Positions 15,634 through 22,588 of a DNA stretch of 22,588 bases are shown in pieces. How positions within the stretch are numbered: position 1 is the stretch's first letter; the number at the start of each line of letters is the position of its first letter. The position numbers were made by a program, and so were the translations under genes. Under the pieces are notes generated by a model. It was given only the letters and a program-made list of their open reading frames with translations. It ran no database searches and was not told where the DNA came from. Source of the DNA: Armatimonadota bacterium (GTDB taxonomy: Bacteria > Armatimonadota > JAAZEB01); NCBI GenBank assembly GCA_012841485.1, contig DUUU01000229.1:1-22588 (forward strand), given 5' to 3'.

Positions 15634-16860
15634 GTGCGTTTCCCGTTTTCTGCTTCTCTGCCGACGCCTTATCTGCTGCGCGTCGCCGATGGGGAGGCCA
15701 CGGGCCCGCTCGCGTTCGGGATCCGCGCCGGGCTGCGCGTCCTATCCTGGCTCTATCTGGGAGGCGTCGGTGCCTCGGTGCTGGCACATCGATCGGGTCT
15801 GCTCCGCTGCGAGCGCGCGCCTTGCCCGGTGATCGGCGTGGGAAATCTCACCGTTGGGGGGACGGGCAAGAGCACGGCGACAGCCGAGTTCGCCCGCTGG
15901 CTACTGGAAGCCGGCCTCCGACCCGCCGTGCTCAGCCGAGGCTACGGGGTGCAGGGCAGCCCGCCAGTGCGCGTGGTCTCTGACGGCAAGAGCATCTTGC
16001 TGGGCCCGGAGGAGGGGGGCGACGAGCCGGTGATGCTGGCGCATCATCTGGCCGGGGTTCCCGTGCTCATCGGCCGGCGTCGGCCACACACCGCGCGCGC
16101 GGCGGTCGAGCGCTTCTCTGCTGACGCTTGCCTGCTGGACGATGGCTTCCAGGTGTGGAACCTGCGTAAGGATCTGGAAGTTGTCCTCCTGGATAGCCGC
16201 CGCCCCTTCGATAATGGTTTCGTGCTCCCTCGCGGCATGTTGCGCGAGCCGCCGTCGCACCTGGGTCGCGCCGACGCCGTGGTGCTGATGGAACCGGATC
16301 GGGTAGAGCGCGAGGCGCTGGCGCGGTTGCGCAAGCGGGTCGAGGCGCTGGCGCCCGGGGCGCTTGTTGCCGAAGCAGGCCGTGTTCCAGAACGCCTCTG
16401 GGATCTTGACACGGGCCAAGACTACCCCCTCTCCGCCCTGGAGGGGCTTCCCGTGGTGGCCCTTTCCGCCATTGGCAACCCACAGGGCTTCGAGGACCTC
16501 CTGGGCAGCCTCGGCGCGCGAATCTATCCCGCGCGCTTGCCGGACCACCATCCCTACACCCCTGGCGACGTGGAGTGGGTCCAGCGCCTGGCGAAGAGGA
16601 AGGGCGCGGCCGCCATCATCACCACGGAGAAGGACGCGGTGAAGCTGGATGAGTGCGGGGAGGCGCAGAGCGGTGAGGGCCGGGGCGAGGCTGGCTTGTG
16701 GGGCAGGGCGCAGGCTGCGGAGGCGCCTGAAGGGGCGGTGATCTCGGCGGCGCACGGAGGGAAGGCACCGATGCTGGTCTTCTCCGTTCGCTTGCGCTTT
16801 ACCGCGGGCGGCGACGCGCTGCGCGAGCGCGTGCTGGCGACCGCGAGGGGGGAGCGTTGA
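15634..16860 (+). CDS. lpxK: Tetraacyldisaccharide 4'-kinase
   Basis: LpxK phosphorylates the 4' position of the lipid A disaccharide at the inner membrane. Key features are a membrane-associated N-terminal helix (about 25-50), P-loop GNLTVGGTGKST at 70-81, CLLDDGFQ at 166-173 with the conserved acidic pair, FDNGFVLPRGMLREP, PDHHPYTPGDV and ITTEKDAVKL. The residue after DDGFQ is Val instead of the usual His. At about 408 residues it is longer than typical (about 310-350); roughly 40 of the extra residues are a Gly/Ala/Glu-rich insert before the last strand (bases about 16651-16770). The start is uncertain: GTG 15634 fits the family best; TTG 15586, overlapping the waaA stop, would add 16 residues. 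Confidence 0.92.
   Translation: MRFPFSASLPTPYLLRVADGEATGPLAFGIRAGLRVLSWLYLGGVGASVLAHRSGLLRCERAPCPVIGVGNLTVGGTGKSTATAEFARWLLEAGLRPAVLSRGYGVQGSPPVRVVSDGKSILLGPEEGGDEPVMLAHHLAGVPVLIGRRRPHTARAAVERFSADACLLDDGFQVWNLRKDLEVVLLDSRRPFDNGFVLPRGMLREPPSHLGRADAVVLMEPDRVEREALARLRKRVEALAPGALVAEAGRVPERLWDLDTGQDYPLSALEGLPVVALSAIGNPQGFEDLLGSLGARIYPARLPDHHPYTPGDVEWVQRLAKRKGAAAIITTEKDAVKLDECGEAQSGEGRGEAGLWGRAQAAEAPEGAVISAAHGGKAPMLVFSVRLRFTAGGDALRERVLATARGER
16651..16770 (+). repeat. lpxK: Low-complexity in-frame insert in lpxK
   Basis: About 40 residues rich in Gly, Ala and Glu lie between ITTEKDAVKL and the final VFSVRLRF strand. The DNA contains GAGGGCCGGGGCGAG (16675-16689), shared with the lpxB insert, and GGGGCAGGGCGCA (16700-16712), whose complement resembles the intergenic TGCGCCCTCCCC repeat at 713 and 843. 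Confidence 0.45.
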
Positions 16861-17924
16861 TCGCGCGTTTCGGAAAACGGTTGGAGATGAAGGAGCCGCG
16901 GCGGATTCTGGTCGTGAAGATGAGCTCCATCGGGGATGTGCTCTTCGCGACGCCCGTCTCGCGCGCCCTGCGCGAGGCCTTTCCAAAGGCGCACATTACC
17001 TGGGCGGTGGACCGGCGGTGCGCGCCGGTCGTCGAGGGGAATCCCTACCTCGATGAGCTGCTGGTGATACAGCGCGACTCTGGGCGGGCGAGGGATGTGC
17101 TCGGCTACTGGCAGACCACGCGCGCCTATCCGGCGTTCGACTGGGCGCTCGACTTGCACGGCCTGGCACGGAGCGCGCTCGTGATGTGGGCCTCGCGCGC
17201 GCCGTTCCGCGCTGGCCTGGCCGGTACACGCGAGGGAAGCCGGTTCGCCTACAACCACGTCGTGAGCGTGCCGGATGCCGGCGTGCATCGCGTGGACTAC
17301 TACGCGTCGTTCCTCGAGGCACTCGGGATCCCCGTGCCCCATCGCGAGATGCTGTTCTACACCTTTCCCGAGCACGCGGAGGAGGCCCGGGCGCTGCTGA
17401 GCGAGCTGGCGCCCGGCCACGGCCCGCTCGTGGTCGTCTCGCTCACTGCCGGCCGGATGCAGAAGTGCTGGATGCCGGAGCGGTTTGGCGCGGTGGCCGA
17501 CCGGCTGATCGAGCGCCACGGCTGCCGCGTCGCCGTCATCGGGAGCGAGGCCGACCGGCCCTACGTGGAGCAGATGAAGGCGGCGATGGCCCACGCCCCC
17601 GCCGACCTGTGCGGGCGCATCGGCCTGAAAACCCTGGGCGAAGTGCTTCGGGCGGCCAATCTCTTCCTCAGCGCCGACACGGGCCCGATGCACATCGCTG
17701 CCGCGATGAAGACGCCGGTGGTGGCGCTTTTTGGCCCCACCGAGCCGGAGCTTTACGGCCCGTGGCGGACGGATTCCACCGTGATCCGCAAGCACTGCCG
17801 GTGCGCACCGCGCTGGCGCCATCCCGTATGCGAGGACCGCGAGTGCATGCGCGCCATTACCGTGGACGAGGTCGAAGAAGCCGTCGTTGCCCTCCTCGTC
17901 CGCACCGGCGCGCTGGTGGGGTAG
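16857..17924 (+). CDS. Family 9 glycosyltransferase, ADP-heptose:LPS heptosyltransferase-like
   Basis: The product has the GT9 opening RRILVVKMSSIGDVLFATPVSRAL, LDLHGLARS at about 99-107, the VVSLTAGR strand, and the diagnostic SADTGPMHIAAAMKTPVVALFGPTEPE block (Asp274, His279). A Cys-containing tail (314, 316, 325, 330; ending CM-x-I) is common in this family. It likely adds a heptose or related sugar to Kdo-lipid A at the cytoplasmic face, consistent with its place after waaA and lpxK. WaaC versus WaaF type cannot be decided. TTG 16857 overlaps the lpxK stop and has GAGGGGGG upstream; ATG 16887 would give a start closer to the usual family N-terminus. It ends the lipid A block. Confidence 0.92.
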   Translation: MIARFGKRLEMKEPRRILVVKMSSIGDVLFATPVSRALREAFPKAHITWAVDRRCAPVVEGNPYLDELLVIQRDSGRARDVLGYWQTTRAYPAFDWALDLHGLARSALVMWASRAPFRAGLAGTREGSRFAYNHVVSVPDAGVHRVDYYASFLEALGIPVPHREMLFYTFPEHAEEARALLSELAPGHGPLVVVSLTAGRMQKCWMPERFGAVADRLIERHGCRVAVIGSEADRPYVEQMKAAMAHAPADLCGRIGLKTLGEVLRAANLFLSADTGPMHIAAAMKTPVVALFGPTEPELYGPWRTDSTVIRKHCRCAPRWRHPVCEDRECMRAITVDEVEEAVVALLVRTGALVG

Positions 17925-18040
17925 CCCTCGGACAGCTCGCTACCCGGGTTAGTCTCGAAGGGCTCCCGCGCTGTCTTTCGTGCGGGGGGCATTCAGTCGG
18001 CCTGGACCAGCTCGCTCAGCTGGTTCCATCTGAAAGACGG

Positions 18041-18445
18041 GTGCCGCCGGCGGGTAGCTTTGGTGGGTCAACGGGTAACCCCAGCGGACCTGCATCAGGC
18101 GGGTTCGGCGGGCCAGTGAGTGGCTTCGGAGGATCGCCCCCGCAGCCGTCCTACCACCGCCCTGCATCGCAGCGATCGCACGGAGACCTAATCCAGGTAC
18201 GCCCTGGAACCCACTCGCCCGTCAAGGCGCTGCTCCTCAGTCTCTTGTGTTGCTGTATCTTGGGACAGGTCTACAACAAGCAACTTCTAAAGGCGATTGT
18301 GCTATTCGTTGCCGTTACGGTACTTGGGTTCGCGACCAACGGCGCGATAGTGCTCGCGGCCTATATTCTGTTGCCGCTCGATGCCTACTTCGTGGCGGCA
18401 CGCCTCAATCGGGGCGAAGCTGTTAGCCAGTGGCAGTGGTTCTGA
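18041..18445 (+). CDS. Small Gly/Pro-rich membrane protein, TM2-like, function unknown
   Basis: The C-terminal ~70 residues contain two membrane segments around ILGQVYNKQLLKAIV, a pattern like the GxGQxYNGQxxKG motif of TM2-type and related small membrane proteins, ending near PLDAYFVAARLNRGE. Before it is a ~60-residue Gly/Ser/Pro-rich linker. The start is unclear: GTG 18041 has a weak GAAAGA site and gives 134 residues; GTG 18116 is another option. The frame is open farther upstream and reads a Cys-x-x-Cys (CLSCGG) before 18000, as in zinc-ribbon/TM2 proteins, but without a usable start codon there, so the gene may be 5'-truncated. Codon use is less GC-biased than in the neighbours. Confidence 0.6.
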   Translation: MPPAGSFGGSTGNPSGPASGGFGGPVSGFGGSPPQPSYHRPASQRSHGDLIQVRPGTHSPVKALLLSLLCCCILGQVYNKQLLKAIVLFVAVTVLGFATNGAIVLAAYILLPLDAYFVAARLNRGEAVSQWQWF

Positions 18446-18603
18446 CAAGCGCGAGAGAGCGCAGGAGTCGGGTGCGCAGCGGTCGCGAGCTGTGCATGCG
18501 TGGATAGGACCTACGAGTGCTGCCCCCGCTCGGGTTTGGTGGATAGCACTAGCCGGGCTCTCGCACCCCTGCCGTCGTCGGTTTTCTCTCGCGATTCGTT
18601 TTG

Positions 18604-18612
18604 TGGTATAAT
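18604..18612 (+). promoter_or_regulatory. Extended -10 promoter of the second ABC exporter
   Basis: TGGTATAAT fits TGnTATAAT, with TATAAT at 18607-18612. The -35 area is a T-rich GTTTTCTCTC without a clear TTGACA. Expected transcript start is about 18619, giving a ~32-base leader with the ribosome site at 18640-18647. Confidence 0.7.
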
Positions 18613-18650
18613 GCTCTCGCGCCAGGCTTGAGGTTTTGTAAGGGGGGACC

Positions 18651-20549
18651 GTGCCGCGCACTGGCGCGGAGGGTAGCGAGGGCGGCCCCCGACTGACTGT
18701 TCGGGATTGGACGCGACCACTGGACGGCGTGAAGAAAGCGACTCTTGCCCGCGGCTTGCCCGCCGGGTTACGTGCGACCATTGAGCCCCTGAAGCGCCTG
18801 CTCCCCTACTTGGGGAAGCACCGCGGAGTGGCCGCGGCGGCGCTCGTCTGCTCGGTGCTCAGCCAGGGGGCCACCCTGGTCGGACCGAAGATCCTCCAGC
18901 GGATCGTGGCCGTGGTCCTCGAAGCCGGGCAGCGCGACCAGCTTCCCTTGCTCGCGGGCGCCATCGTGGCTGTGGCCGCTATCAAAGGCGCGCTCTCCTT
19001 CGCCGAGATCGTCCTTGGCGCGCGCGCCGGCCTCTCGGTGGTCGCCTCGATGCGCGCCGACCTCTATGCCCACCTCACGCGCCTCTCCTTTGGGTACTTC
19101 GACCGGGTGCGCACCGGGCAGCTTCTCTCGCGGATCACCAGCGACCTGGAGCCGGTTGGCGGGTTCTGCACCTGGGGCTTCCGGATGATCTTCCGGAGCG
19201 TGGTCCTCTTCCTCGGCGTGCTCGCGGTCTGCGTCTGGATGAACCCGCGGCTGGCGCTCCTCTCGCTTTCGACGATGCCCCTGCTGACGGCGACGGCCTA
19301 CTTCGTGGGCGAGCGGATCCGGCCCGCTTTCGAGCGCGCGCGCGAGCAGCTGGGCGCGGTGACGACGGTGCTTCAGGAGAACCTCGCCGGTATCCGCATC
19401 GTCAAGCTCTACGTGCGCGAGCCCCTGGAGCGCGAGCGCTTCAGGGCGGCCTCCGCGGTCCTGCGCGATCGAAACTACGAGGCGCAGCGGATCGATGCCG
19501 CCTACTACCCGCTGACCGGCTTCTGGGCCGGCCTGAGCGGCCTGCTTGTCCTCTGGATCGGCGGGATGGAGGTCCTGCACGGCCGGCTCACGCTTCCGGA
19601 GTACGTCGCTTTTGAGGCCTACCTGCTTCTCCTGCTCCTCCCGATGCGCATGCTCGGCTACATGGTCTCCGGGATGCAGCGCGCGGCTGCGGCGATCAAC
19701 CGGCTCACCGCGATCCTCGACGAAGTCCCCGACGTGCGCAACCCGGCGCATCCGGTCCGTCTGGGCCGCATCGAGGGAGCCGTTCGCTTCGAGGAAGTCT
19801 CTTTTGGTTATACCCGCGACGCGCCCGTCCTGCGCGGCGTCAGCTTCCACGTCCGCCCGGGTGAGATGGTTGGCATCCTGGGCGCGACTGGATCCGGCAA
19901 GAGCACGCTCGTGGCGCTCATCCCGCGCTTCTATGACCCGCAGGAAGGCGTGGTCCGCATCGATGGGCACGACGCGCGCTCGCTCGACCGGCGCGAGTTG
20001 CGCCGGCAAGTCGGGATCGTCTTCCAGGAGAGCTTCCTCTTCTCCGGTACCATCCGCGAGAATATTGCCTTTGGCCACCCGGATGCGACGGATGCGGAGG
20101 TGGAAGAGGCCGCCCGGCACGCCGACATCCATGACTTCGTCGCCTCCCTGGAGCTTGGCTACCAGACGCCCGTTGGCGAGCGCGGGCTGACGCTCTCTGG
20201 CGGCCAGCAGCAGCGCGTCGCCCTCGCGCGCGCCCTGCTCACCGACCCGCGCATCCTCATCCTGGATGATTGCACCTCGAGCCTCGACACGCGCACCGAG
20301 CACCGCATTCAGACGCGCCTGGCCTCCTACATGGCGGGGCGCACCACCTTCATCATCGCCCAGCGCGCTTCCTCGGTGGCCCGCGCCGACCGCATCTTCG
20401 TCCTTGAGAACGGCGTCATCGTCGAGGAAGGCGCGCCCGACCAGCTCTTGCGGAATCCGGATAGCCTCTTCGCCCGCCTCCTCCGGCTTCAAGAGCAGGC
20501 GGGAAGCCGCTCCGGCGAATCCGGTTTGCCTGCGTCCGCCTCCGGGTAA
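18651..20549 (+). CDS. ABC exporter half-transporter with atypical ATPase site
   Basis: A 632-residue membrane-plus-ATPase exporter of the ABCB type. The transmembrane part spans about 57-345 and the ATPase domain about 375-610: Walker [10 protein letters not shown] at 411-419, Q459, signature LSGGQQQR from 515, Walker [13 protein letters not shown] with Asp540 where catalytic Glu is usual, and Gln571 where the switch His is usual (FIIAQRAS). The same pair of changes occurs in the degenerate subunit of heterodimeric exporters such as TM287/288, so it may need a partner; none is adjacent, the only other one in the window being the MsbA-type protein. GTG 18651 is preceded by AAGGGGGG at 18640-18647. 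The substrate is unknown; lipid or drug export is possible. Confidence 0.9.
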   Translation: MPRTGAEGSEGGPRLTVRDWTRPLDGVKKATLARGLPAGLRATIEPLKRLLPYLGKHRGVAAAALVCSVLSQGATLVGPKILQRIVAVVLEAGQRDQLPLLAGAIVAVAAIKGALSFAEIVLGARAGLSVVASMRADLYAHLTRLSFGYFDRVRTGQLLSRITSDLEPVGGFCTWGFRMIFRSVVLFLGVLAVCVWMNPRLALLSLSTMPLLTATAYFVGERIRPAFERAREQLGAVTTVLQENLAGIRIVKLYVREPLERERFRAASAVLRDRNYEAQRIDAAYYPLTGFWAGLSGLLVLWIGGMEVLHGRLTLPEYVAFEAYLLLLLLPMRMLGYMVSGMQRAAAAINRLTAILDEVPDVRNPAHPVRLGRIEGAVRFEEVSFGYTRDAPVLRGVSFHVRPGEMVGILGATGSGKSTLVALIPRFYDPQEGVVRIDGHDARSLDRRELRRQVGIVFQESFLFSGTIRENIAFGHPDATDAEVEEAARHADIHDFVASLELGYQTPVGERGLTLSGGQQQRVALARALLTDPRILILDDCTSSLDTRTEHRIQTRLASYMAGRTTFIIAQRASSVARADRIFVLENGVIVEEGAPDQLLRNPDSLFARLLRLQEQAGSRSGESGLPASASG

Positions 20550-20581
20550 GTCTACCAGGGATACCCCTCGGAGGTGAAGCG

Positions 20582-21220
20582 TTGACCGAGGCACACCATC
20601 CTTCCCTCGATACGGGCCTCATCGAGAGCCTGACCGACCTGGAGCGCGCGAGAGAGATTGCCGCCGGCTGCGTGCGGTGTCCGCTGAAGGAGACGCGCAC
20701 CCAGGTGGTCTTTGGCGAGGGCAATCCGGGGGCCCGCCTGATGCTTGTCGGCGAAGGCCCCGGTGAGGAAGAGGACGCGCGCGGCCGGCCCTTCGTGGGG
20801 CGTGCCGGGCAGCTCTTGGATAGCGCGCTCGCGGAGGCGGGGATCCCGCGCGACGCGGTGTGGGTGACGAACACCGTGCGCTGCCGGCCGACGAAGATCG
20901 AGGCCGGACGGGTGGCTAACCGGCCGCCGCGTGTCGGGGAGATCCGCGCCTGCGCCGTCTGGATGGAGACGGAGCTGCGTCTCGTCGCCCCACGCGTTGT
21001 TGTTTGTCTCGGCGCGGTCGCCGCCAAGGCGCTCATCGGCAAGGAGTTTCGCCTCACCCAGGAGCGTGGCCAGCTCTTCCCCGGACCGGCGGGCACGGAG
21101 GCCATCGCGACGCTCCACCCCTCCTACATCATCCGCCAGCGCGACTCGGGATCGCGCGTGCAGGCGCGCGAAATGCTCGTGCAGGACCTACGTCTGGCGA
21201 TCTACCGCGCGGGCGCGTAG
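20582..21220 (+). CDS. Family 4 (Fe-S cluster) uracil-DNA glycosylase
   Basis: The enzyme removes uracil from DNA at the start of base excision repair. It has the four Cys expected to bind a 4Fe-4S cluster (C30, C33, C101, C124), motif GEGPGEEEDARGRPFVGRAG from residue 57, NTVRCRPT at 97-104 and the HPSYIIR motif near 179-185. Length (212) is normal for family 4. TTG 20582 is preceded by GGAGGTGA at 20570-20577, which supports this non-ATG start. It follows the ABC exporter by 32 bases and may be co-transcribed with it. Confidence 0.94.
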   Translation: MTEAHHPSLDTGLIESLTDLERAREIAAGCVRCPLKETRTQVVFGEGNPGARLMLVGEGPGEEEDARGRPFVGRAGQLLDSALAEAGIPRDAVWVTNTVRCRPTKIEAGRVANRPPRVGEIRACAVWMETELRLVAPRVVVCLGAVAAKALIGKEFRLTQERGQLFPGPAGTEAIATLHPSYIIRQRDSGSRVQAREMLVQDLRLAIYRAGA

Positions 21221-21370
21221 TGACCCATGACCCGGCCGGCCAGGCAGTGGGTCCGCACCGGCTGAGGCCGGCGGCGGCGGCGCAGGAGGAACGGCCTGAG
21301 AGGGCCGCGAATCGGTCATTGCGAGCACGCCACGCGGGTGGCGGTAGCCAGAGAAGGAGAACGAGCGACG

Positions 21371-22498
21371 ATGACCGGTCCCCGAGCATGTACCCCGAGT
21401 GAGTTGCCACAGCTGGCTTGCCTGGCGGATGCTGTCTTCCGGGCGCAGGGTGGCAGCATGCAGGCGGAGTATCCCCTGGTGTTCGGCGAGGAGAACCTCA
21501 ACTTTTGCCGCGTGATCGAGGAGGACGGTCGCATTGTCTCGCACGTGGGCGTCTCGATCCGCGATGCTTCCCTCCTCGGGTGCAGCCTCCGAGTTGCCTC
21601 CGTGGGCGCAGTCTGCACCGATGCCGCGTACCGTGGCAAGGGATACGCCAGCCTCCTCATGCAGGATGCGCGCACGCTGGCCCTGGGCGAGGGGGCGTCG
21701 CTGATGCTCATCTCCGGTGGCCGCGGGATGTATCATCGCCTTGGCTACGTCAACGTGGGCAGCTTCCACTCCTTCAGCGTCCCTGTAGAGGCGCTGCCGG
21801 CACCGGCCGAGGGCTTGCGCGTGGAGCCCTGTGGCGCAGCGCAGATTCCGGGGCTCATCGCTTTGCACCAGCGCCTCCCCGTGCGCTTCGTGCGCCCTGC
21901 GGATGATTGGGAGAAGCTATTAGCCGCCGGGATGATCATGAACCAGCGCGGGGATTGTCTCGGGGTCTGGGAAGGAGGCCGTCTGGTGGCCTATGCCGCG
22001 GTGCAGCGCCCGCAGGCAGCCGCGGCTGCGCGCGTCAGGGAGTACGCGGGCTCGGAGACGGCGCTCTTCGCGGCCCTCGGCGCGGCGGCCCGCTACTACG
22101 AGGCGCCCGGCGTTGAGGTCGTGGCGATGCCTGGAACGGAGGATCTCCCCCGGTTGCTGCGAAACGCCGGCGCCGAGGAGAAGGAGCTCGCCTTCACGGG
22201 CACGCTGGGCATCCTCGATGTGGATGGCTTCTTTGCCTGCATCCATCCCTACGTGCGCGAGCGTCTGGGCGCTGCCGCGGAGGCGCTCTTCCTCGATCCC
22301 CGCGAGACGAACGGCATCAGCTTCGAGTACGGGGGCGAGCGGTACGCGCTCGCCAACCGCGGCCAGCTCACCGCCCTCGTCTTCGGCGGCTCCACCGAGG
22401 AGGCGAGGAGCATCCCTGAAGTGCCGCCAGGCCTGGGGGTGATCCTGAAGCGCCTCTTTCCCATGCCGCTCCTCTGGTATGGCTACAACTACGTCTAG
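21371..22498 (+). CDS. GNAT family N-acetyltransferase, Eis-like architecture
   Basis: Residues about 1-150 form a GNAT domain with the acetyl-CoA loop YRGKGYA at 87-93 and the AVCTDAAYRGKGYASLLM strand-helix; the middle region appears to be a second, divergent GNAT unit, and the C-terminal ~100 residues (VDGFFACIHPYVRERL onward, then GQLTALVFGG) resemble an SCP2-like domain. This layout matches Eis-type acetyltransferases, which act on amines of varied substrates; the substrate here is unknown. ATG 21371 is chosen because AAGGAG at 21354-21359 precedes it; an in-frame GTG at 21338 would add 11 residues. It is 150 bases after the glycosylase, without a clear promoter. Confidence 0.85.
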   Translation: MTGPRACTPSELPQLACLADAVFRAQGGSMQAEYPLVFGEENLNFCRVIEEDGRIVSHVGVSIRDASLLGCSLRVASVGAVCTDAAYRGKGYASLLMQDARTLALGEGASLMLISGGRGMYHRLGYVNVGSFHSFSVPVEALPAPAEGLRVEPCGAAQIPGLIALHQRLPVRFVRPADDWEKLLAAGMIMNQRGDCLGVWEGGRLVAYAAVQRPQAAAAARVREYAGSETALFAALGAAARYYEAPGVEVVAMPGTEDLPRLLRNAGAEEKELAFTGTLGILDVDGFFACIHPYVRERLGAAAEALFLDPRETNGISFEYGGERYALANRGQLTALVFGGSTEEARSIPEVPPGLGVILKRLFPMPLLWYGYNYV

Positions 22499-22550
22499 CC
22501 TCGCGGCCTGAGAACCGGCGCGTCCCGGGTCAGCCTCCGGCGGGGAGAGT

Positions 22551-22588
22551 ATGAACAGCGCGAGCGCGCTGCAGGAACGGGCCGCTGC
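22551..22588 (+). CDS. Possible start of the next gene, 3' partial
   Basis: ATG 22551 follows GGCGGGGAGAG and opens MNSASALQERAA before the window ends. Too short to identify; only the ribosome site and open frame support it. Confidence 0.35.
   Translation, partial: MNSASALQERAA

Noticed and set aside
21300..21350. GTCATTGCGAGCACGCCACG-like string with a small hairpin, resembling a dispersed repeat found in many genomes
   Set aside because: Only one copy is seen in the window and the stem is five pairs, so a repeat call is not supported here.
1..22588. tRNA or rRNA genes, CRISPR arrays, transposases or attachment sites
   Set aside because: No cloverleaf-like sequence, regularly spaced direct repeats, transposase motifs or flanking target duplications were seen.

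Overview
The window is GC-rich bacterial DNA that is mostly protein coding. A lipid A/Kdo/core gene block shows that the host is a diderm with lipopolysaccharide. The gene order (lpxC and fabZ as separate genes, lpxA-lpxB without lpxI between them, then msbA-waaA-lpxK-heptosyltransferase), together with a URO-D-family methyltransferase-like protein and a CBM-like secreted protein, would fit an Armatimonadota-like or other uncultured non-proteobacterial diderm. That assignment is inference; no rRNA or tRNA gene is present to settle it.

Region 1 (1-5219) is accessory. It holds the 3' end of a URO-D/corrinoid-methyltransferase-like gene and a small Ig-like lipoprotein (+). On the minus strand follow an orphan VirB11/PilT-like ATPase, a secreted protein with a CBM-like N-terminus, and a membrane-anchored calcineurin-like phosphoesterase. 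A long imperfect hairpin (2145-2205) lies between two of the minus-strand genes.

Region 2 (5220-8090) is a near-consensus promoter, a roughly 600-nt structured leader without a convincing ORF, an EF-G-like translational GTPase and a strong intrinsic terminator. The GTPase frame is broken by one in-frame TAG directly after the DTPG motif, and its NKxD motif reads NKMR.

Region 3 (8273-17924) is the lipid A cluster: lpxC (apparently leaderless mRNA from an extended -10 promoter), fabZ, lpxA, lpxB, an ICMT/Ste14-like membrane methyltransferase, an MsbA-type ABC exporter, waaA (kdtA), lpxK and a family 9 heptosyltransferase. Genes are tightly spaced or overlapping. Together they build lipid A, flip it, add Kdo, and start the core. 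lpxD and a recognisable lpxH/lpxI are not in the window. The methyltransferase is the most interesting member: Leptospira LmtA, an enzyme of the same superfamily, methylates the lipid A 1-phosphate.

Region 4 (17925-22588) holds a small Gly/Pro-rich membrane protein of different base composition, a second ABC exporter with an atypical nucleotide-binding site and its own extended -10 promoter, a family 4 (Fe-S) uracil-DNA glycosylase, an Eis-like GNAT acetyltransferase and the first codons of a further gene.
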